Source: Hydractinia symbiolongicarpus (lineage: Eukaryota > Cnidaria > Hydrozoa > Anthoathecata > Hydractiniidae). Taken from it: 64,000 bases of DNA. Below are positions 58,187 through 64,000 of the stretch, in pieces. The stretch is taken from positions 9,981,001 through 10,045,000 of the forward strand of contig NC_079875.1 in the NCBI RefSeq assembly GCF_029227915.1. Direction: 5' to 3'. Every line of letters starts with the position of its first letter. Within the stretch, counting starts at the first letter, position 1. The notes under the pieces are model-generated. The model was given only the letters and a program-made list of their open reading frames with translations, searched no databases and was not told the DNA's origin. A program made the position numbers and the translations under genes.

Positions 58187-61100
58187 TACCTGCTATTCAT
58201 CAGTACAATTATCGAAACGTCTGCTCCACTGTAGCTGCACTTTAAGTTTCTGTTGGGCCTGCTGTTCTTTCTGTTTTGCCTTGTCTTTAGTATTATAAGG
58301 CACTTGACTTAAAAGATTGTTCCGTCTTCTAAATGCCTGTCTTTATCTTTTGTCTGAAGAAGTGGAGCTACAAGAAAAGAAACAATTGGAAGAAGATGAT
58401 CTTGTATCAAACGACTTTGATGACGACAGTGCATCATGCTTTAATTTTTTTTATTTTAGGTTTTTCAAGCTAATTTTAGACTTCTTCTTTCAGCGTATTT
58501 CAATTTGTAGCTGGTTTTGATTGCAGAGCATGCAAATTGTATAACACGCTCGCAAAGTATACAAAATACAGACCAGGCGCCTCTATGATTGACAACCCTC
58601 GACTCAGGCTAATTGACACAGCTCACACAAGCTTTTCAGGAATAAAAGCGTGAATAATAATATAAAACACAACGAGCACATGCCAAGAAGAGCGTGCACT
58701 TAAACATGCACACCACAGAAAACAAAGAACATCTTGCACTAATCTGTGAACACCGCTCACAGTGTGAGTTTCCAGAACCATCGTATACAACGATTTATTT
58801 ATTATTTGACCTTCGTCTGAATGTGAAGCTTGTTAGAGAAATAAAAAAAATTACAAGCGTTTGTTTGTAACAACAGTAATGCGACCAAAAACAGGACTTC
58901 CCTGAAGTTCAAACGAGTTAAAAATTTACACCTATGCTAATTTAACTACACTGAAGATAAGATTAAGAAGAGAAAGTCATGAGGTAAAAGATTCAATAAA
59001 CATGTCTGTCAGTGTTTTTTTTTTCAACTTGGCAAAAGTGGCCTTTTTATACATGCAAAAATCAGTTTTTTGTCCTAAATTTGGCATTTTTGCGTTTTTT
59101 GGGACAAATTTTTGAACAAGGAAGGATCTAGTAGCATTTTAATATATTATTTAATTACGAGGAGCGATTTTAGATTTTATATTCCGTAAAAAGTGAATTT
59201 TGCGAATTTTCATTTTGGGAAATGGTCAAAACTTTCTTTTAAGTTTTTATCTTTGAAATACTGTCTAAGATACCTGAATTTTTGAAATCAGGTCTGAGGT
59301 GAACTTAAGGATAACAAATTCCATTGAAAATCGCAATGAAAGTCAATGAAAGTCAAACAGAATAATATATTTCATTTTTGAAAAAATGTGCCATCGGATT
59401 ACTTGAAAAAATAAATAAATGTTATTTGTATGGCCAAAGATTCCAAAAACGAAGTGTTGAAAATTAATGGAGATAATAAAGATAAAAAATTCCAAGAAAT
59501 AACAAGTTCATTTATATATGATATTTATATAGTCTTCAATACTTAACAAGTTTGCTTTAATATGAACTACTGTATACTTAAAATCATAATAATTTCTTAG
59601 CACTAAAAATAAAAGGAGATGCAAGACCTTAAAAATACTTTAAAGCACTTCAAGATTAGAAAGTCCATACCAGAGAATTTTTAGGCTTTCGATAGAATTT
59701 GTTTCTTCTTTTATGCACCCTTTTCAACAAAAATGCGAAACAATGGCCTTTTAATAAAGCCTTTAAAATATCAAATCTTGTAAAATGCGAGTACGAAATT
59801 CAAAATTTAATTGCTTGCATTATAGGGGGAAAATGGAATAACGCATCTTGTATTGCTCTGACAGAGCTAGTTTTTCAAGGAATTTATTTTAAATTTGTGT
59901 AATATTGGATTTTGAGTCAATATAAGGTCATTTTGTTAGTGAAAAACACCATTAACGTTTTCAGTAAAGACAGTAATTCAGAAAATCTGTTATTCTTCAT
60001 TCTCCTTATATGGAATTACAGCATCCTTGATGGCTCCAAGTGGAATAAAACTTTTTCTTATTTTTTCTAATTTTTCTCTTGGATATGTTTTTCAAAAACA
60101 AAGATACCTGCTAATGTGACCTTTGTTTCAAGTCATATTCAAGGAGTGGGTGTTCTTTGATATTATAGTTTTAGCGTAATAAGTGAAAAAGACTTTCTAA
60201 TGAGCTCCAATCTGATTATTTTTTTCATTATGATGTAAACATTATCTTCAGCTAACCGTATACAAAAGTTTAGGATAAAAAGATACACCTTATGGAATAA
60301 TTCAATCCTGTCGCTAGTGGAATATTTCCATTCTTAAGTGCTCCTAACTTTAAACCCGCATAACTTATGACCACGAGCTTCTTATAAGGTCGGGAGAAAG
60401 AAAATGGAATGTTCTATTTCTCATCAATGAGATAAAATTTTAAGTTCATGCACAATATACTTAATTTTCCACTTCAATCGCCTTTTCGAAAAAAGTGTTA
60501 GAAAGAAAAGGACACTTTTTGCTTCGTTAAAAAAACAAAACACTGACTTATTCTTTTGAAATCTCCAGGGGCATTCGTCAGTAAAAATAACTCGGTAGAT
60601 TAAACCTTCCAGGCTCGAACATTTGCACCGTTTTAGCAGTCTTCTGGATCTAAAAACCCTGATAACTCTAACTTCAGAGAAAAGATATAAAAAAATCCTC
60701 GCCACCACAAAGACCATCATAACAAATTTTTGTTTGCCGTCAAAATTCCTGTTAACACGAACTATTGTCTTGGTCACTTAGCCGTTATCGAAACATATCT
60801 GGGTATATGAAAGCTGTATTAAATCGAATCCTGGAATTCAATACAACCAATAAACAACTTCTTGGAAGAAATCCCTGAATTCCGATGTTATTTTTCTGAT
60901 TTTCCGGTGGTTAGAAAAATGACCTCTGGATCACCTGGTTAGAGTTACGTTGCTTTTAATCACGCAAAAATACGAAGATACCATTACCTGTAACGATCGA
61001 GGTTGGCTGTGATGTGTAAACAGCATTGTTGAAATATTAAGATTTCCTTTTAAAAACAAACATTAAAAATAACATAGATTATGCGATGCTTTTTTTTGGC

Positions 61101-61419
61101 GCTGAAAGTATATTATGTAATTTATAAAAGGTACAAAGCGCGGAAAATAGGAAAAATATTAAAAGATTTCAGCTTATTTGATCGGATAAAAAAACTCATA
61201 ACTTCTAAATTTGAGAGCCTTAAGGGTTATGACATTATTACAACAAAAACTTGTAGAAACGGACGCGAAAATTCTCAATAATTCTGACTAGGATTGTAAA
61301 ATTAATGGTAGCTAATAAGACCGTAAAATAAAAAATAATGCTTTGAAAAAAGTGCATCTACTCAAATTTTGTTTTTTTGTGGTGATTTGATGGTGCGCAA
61401 ACAAGCAGTTAAAAACCCC
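58165..61419. other. Gene-free stretch
   Basis: AT-rich DNA. The 117-codon minus frame at 60424-60777 begins with GTG and has no recognisable domain or splice context. No RNA gene or repeat border was identified. Confidence 0.4.
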
Positions 61420-61501
61420 TAACACTATTCGGTCCGGGAAGGTGGGTGCCATTGACGGAGGGGCGGAATATGTTCGAAAAAACCCGGACCGAATAGGGTT
61501 A
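61420..61501. mobile_element. Short hairpin MITE with ATTCGGTCCGGG ends
   Basis: Ends TAACACTATTCGGTCCGGG and (inverted) TAACCCTATTCGGTCCGGG, 18 of 19 matching, with 44 bp between. Confidence 0.65.
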
Positions 61502-62622
61502 ACATTTATGTCAATCTAGACCACGAATATGAAGAAACTAGGGCGGGGAGGTCGAGTTTAATGAGGAACGAAGAAAAAAACACAAAACAAGGTTTAACTT
61601 TATGATTTTTCATATTTAAAAATATATATTGTTTTTATATTTGTATATATATAATATTTTATAATATTTTACAACAGTATGTTATTAACAGTGTTCTTAC
61701 CTTAAAAATATTAATACTGATTGGTATTTTTAGTCACGTCTATTTGAGTCTTACTTAATTTTAAAATTATTTTTAATGTTAAAAATATATCCTGGTACAT
61801 TGTTTTTCAGTACATTTCTTTTGCTAAAAACGACAATATATGTTCACGCCTTTGGAAGCTTGCTCTATAAATATAAAATTATTGTGTTTACTAATTATAT
61901 ACATGTATTAGGCGTAGGTTCAGCTGTATATAAAATAAGAGATTCCAAAATATGATGCTTATCATGATTTTTTGAAAAAATATTTTTAAATAATTTCTTA
62001 AGTCTGACAAAAACGTTGCTACATACAAGAACAGCTTTCAAAAAAGTTAATGACACAATCTTTGTATTATCTGAGAAAGAAGAAACATGGAGTCGAAATA
62101 AACTGCATTGACTATAGATTAAGTACGTGACCATATTTTAAGCCTCATTTGAAAAAACGATGAAGGGAGTCAAATAACACAGCAAAAGAACTTAAGAAAA
62201 AGTTTAGACTTGTTGCGTGAGATGTATAAAGGTTAGCAAGCAAGCTTTAGAAAAAATTGTAGCGTTGCCCACTATCAACACACCACCCTAATACCCAGTA
62301 CACATTTCAACGACTTTATATTTTTGTAACTAATAGCTATTTAGAGAACTTGTTATCTTTTAGAGTTTTTTAGTAACAAAAATATTCAAAAAGTAAAGTA
62401 TATTCCCCTTTTACACAACCTCGTCCTGCTGGCATTTTACCCCTCTGACGAAATTGAAAGCAGCCCTGGGAAAAGAGCTTGCCGATGCTTCCTTTTTTTC
62501 ATGGTTTACACTTAATACTATTAATGTATGCACATGTAATGGTGGGCGTTAAGTTTTTCTAAGCCTTTCAACATTTAAAAATTGGCGCTAAGGAAAGTGC
62601 AAAATAATTTGACAAGATAACT
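61502..62622. other. Intergenic DNA downstream of the minus-strand gene
   Basis: No exon. A degenerate CAACCTCGTCCTGCTGGC terminus of the CAACCTCG MITE family lies at 62419 with CAGCCCTGGG near 62463; no full copy. Confidence 0.35.
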
Positions 62623-63540
62623 TTACGAAAGAACATGAATATAAGAAGAAGCTTGCTTCTCTTTGTCTGTTGCAGGCGCCAATGTTATTTCATGATCGAT
62701 AGAATGCGTATGTGAACGCAGAAAATGCAACGCATGCGCAGTTCTCCCTGCCTTCAAATGTGCATTATAAATCGGAGTCCCATCGTAGTTCTGTTTGCGT
62801 AAGGTCTTGTATATATCATCTAATTCTGTCAATATTCTATGTAAATTACAGACTTGTAGACAACTTGGTTCATCAATGGTTTGTTTGGAGATGAAAGATG
62901 TTTCTTGTAGTATATCTGAGCTAGAATACATTCGAACTAAGTTCTTGAGTGAACTTGAAAAAGCAAACTTTCGTGAACTGTTACATTCACATTTTATTTC
63001 GCTTCTAATTCTTCCTTCAACAAGTTTCTCTTTCAAGCACAGTATGCTATCTTCCGAAAATGTCAGCAAAATTGAGCGAGTTAAATCGATGTTCTCTTTT
63101 TTGCTCGCTTGTTCAAGGTGTATAAAAGCATCTTCCATTTTATTTAGTGCAATATAACAGAAGCATTTACAAATTTCAGCTTTCGGGTTGCTAACTTCAA
63201 GGTTATTTAAGAACCATATAGCTTCATCAGTAGGAACTTTCTCTGTAGTTCTAACTTCATGTAGAAACCAACCTAACAGCACTTCGGGTTCGTCTTTTTT
63301 AAACATTTTTAGATCAATTGCCAATCGGTACACATCACTGAATTGGATATCATCTAAAGCGTCAGTTTCGCATAACAACTCAATCCAATACTTCAAAAAG
63401 TCGTGTAGTTCTTCAAAAAATAATTTATCTGTTTTCGATCGCAGATATATTTTACTAACCAGAAGGGCTGGCTTCTTTTTGTATTCGTAAATCAGTTGAA
63501 AAAATTCGCTCTTAAAATCTTTAATCATCTTATAAATTGC
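62623..63540 (-). CDS. Last exon of an unrecognised helical protein gene
   Basis: Minus-strand frame of 301 codons from ATG at 63528 to the stop at 62623. A strong acceptor (T-rich tract, tttcag) precedes 63540, and the frame stays open through AIYK to that acceptor, so the exon may be internal-to-terminal with more coding sequence beyond 64000. The protein is rich in Leu, Glu and Lys and looks all-helical, with possible TPR-like pairs (AEICKCFCYIALNKMEDAFI, HLEQASKKENIDLTRSILL). There is no signal peptide, transmembrane segment or catalytic motif. I do not recognise the family. Confidence 0.75.
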   Translation of the reverse strand, partial: AIYKMIKDFKSEFFQLIYEYKKKPALLVSKIYLRSKTDKLFFEELHDFLKYWIELLCETDALDDIQFSDVYRLAIDLKMFKKDEPEVLLGWFLHEVRTTEKVPTDEAIWFLNNLEVSNPKAEICKCFCYIALNKMEDAFIHLEQASKKENIDLTRSILLTFSEDSILCLKEKLVEGRIRSEIKCECNSSRKFAFSSSLKNLVRMYSSSDILQETSFISKQTIDEPSCLQVCNLHRILTELDDIYKTLRKQNYDGTPIYNAHLKAGRTAHALHFLRSHTHSIDHEITLAPATDKEKQASSYIHVLS

Positions 63541-64000
63541 TCTGAAACAAACAAAAAAAAACAGTACATACCGCGGCAGCGTTTGTCAATTAAAAAGTTC
63601 TTTTAAAATCCCATTAAAATCACAATTTCTTTTAAATCAACATTCCTATTAGTTTAAACTCACAGGAATTTCGAACCAATGCACTATTATACATGATGGA
63701 TGAACCCTATCGCTTTGCCTTATAAAAAATCAAAATTGCCAAACAAAATGAAATAAATAAATATGATGTATATTGGCATGCCACAATCTAAAGACTTTCT
63801 ATGATGTTCTAATTTGTATTAACCAAAGTTAAATACATAGTTTTCATTACATTTTTATCAACTTTATACGACATCTGTTAAATACAAACGAAACGGGGTG
63901 AGTTGGACAAAATGTTGCTGTTCCTTACTGCTGCACACTGTAAATACAGATAATACAATCAAGTAGGTGTGACCATGGTGTTGTTATAAACAAAAATACA
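63541..64000. other. Probable intron of the minus-strand gene
   Basis: Lies upstream of the acceptor at 63541. No further exon was recognised before the window ends. Confidence 0.35.

Noticed and set aside
60424-60777. 117-codon minus-strand frame
   Set aside because: Starts with GTG, no recognised domain, no splice context.

Overview
The window is nuclear DNA of an early-branching animal, most likely a cnidarian (an inference). It is AT-rich, its genes have many short exons with GT-AG introns, and the sequence between exons is packed with LINE copies, tRNA-derived SINEs, small terminal-inverted-repeat DNA elements (MITEs) and minisatellites. No bacterial or viral gene organisation is seen. 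Coding content was rebuilt by joining exons by hand, using splice sites, reading phase and remembered protein families; no alignment was run.

Layout. 1-1760: 3' end of a gene encoding a laminin-G/pentraxin-like jelly-roll domain (+), with a stop codon inside one exon. 1765-6780: gene-free DNA with several MITEs and one complete SINE. 6798-35204: a full TRPM2-type cation channel gene (+), 31 coding exons whose phases all agree, about 1,747 residues, ending in a NUDT9-homology (ADP-ribose-binding) domain whose Nudix box looks catalytically dead. Its second intron (7460-15318) holds two LINE copies in opposite orientations, a hAT-like MITE and a nested SINE fragment. 35205-45470: no convincing gene; two tRNA-like sequences, a 225-bp fold-back element, a piggyBac-like MITE and minisatellites. 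45474-46553: a two-exon coiled-coil protein gene (+) whose promoter has two perfect CRE sites. 48645-51089: RBM8A/Y14 (-), five coding exons, without the usual arginine/serine tail. 51090-57400: no recognised gene, several repeats. 57435-57690: relic of an integrase-core protein. 58165-62620: no recognised gene. 62623-63540: a large 3' exon of an unrecognised helical protein gene (-).

The genes do not form a pathway. TRPM2-type channels are calcium-permeable and gated by ADP-ribose and Ca2+; RBM8A is a core exon-junction-complex protein. The points of most interest are the decayed Nudix box of the channel, the LINE whose 3' tail abuts and effectively supplies a splice acceptor of that gene, the inverted LINE pair within one intron, and the set of MITE families identifiable by clear target-site duplications.
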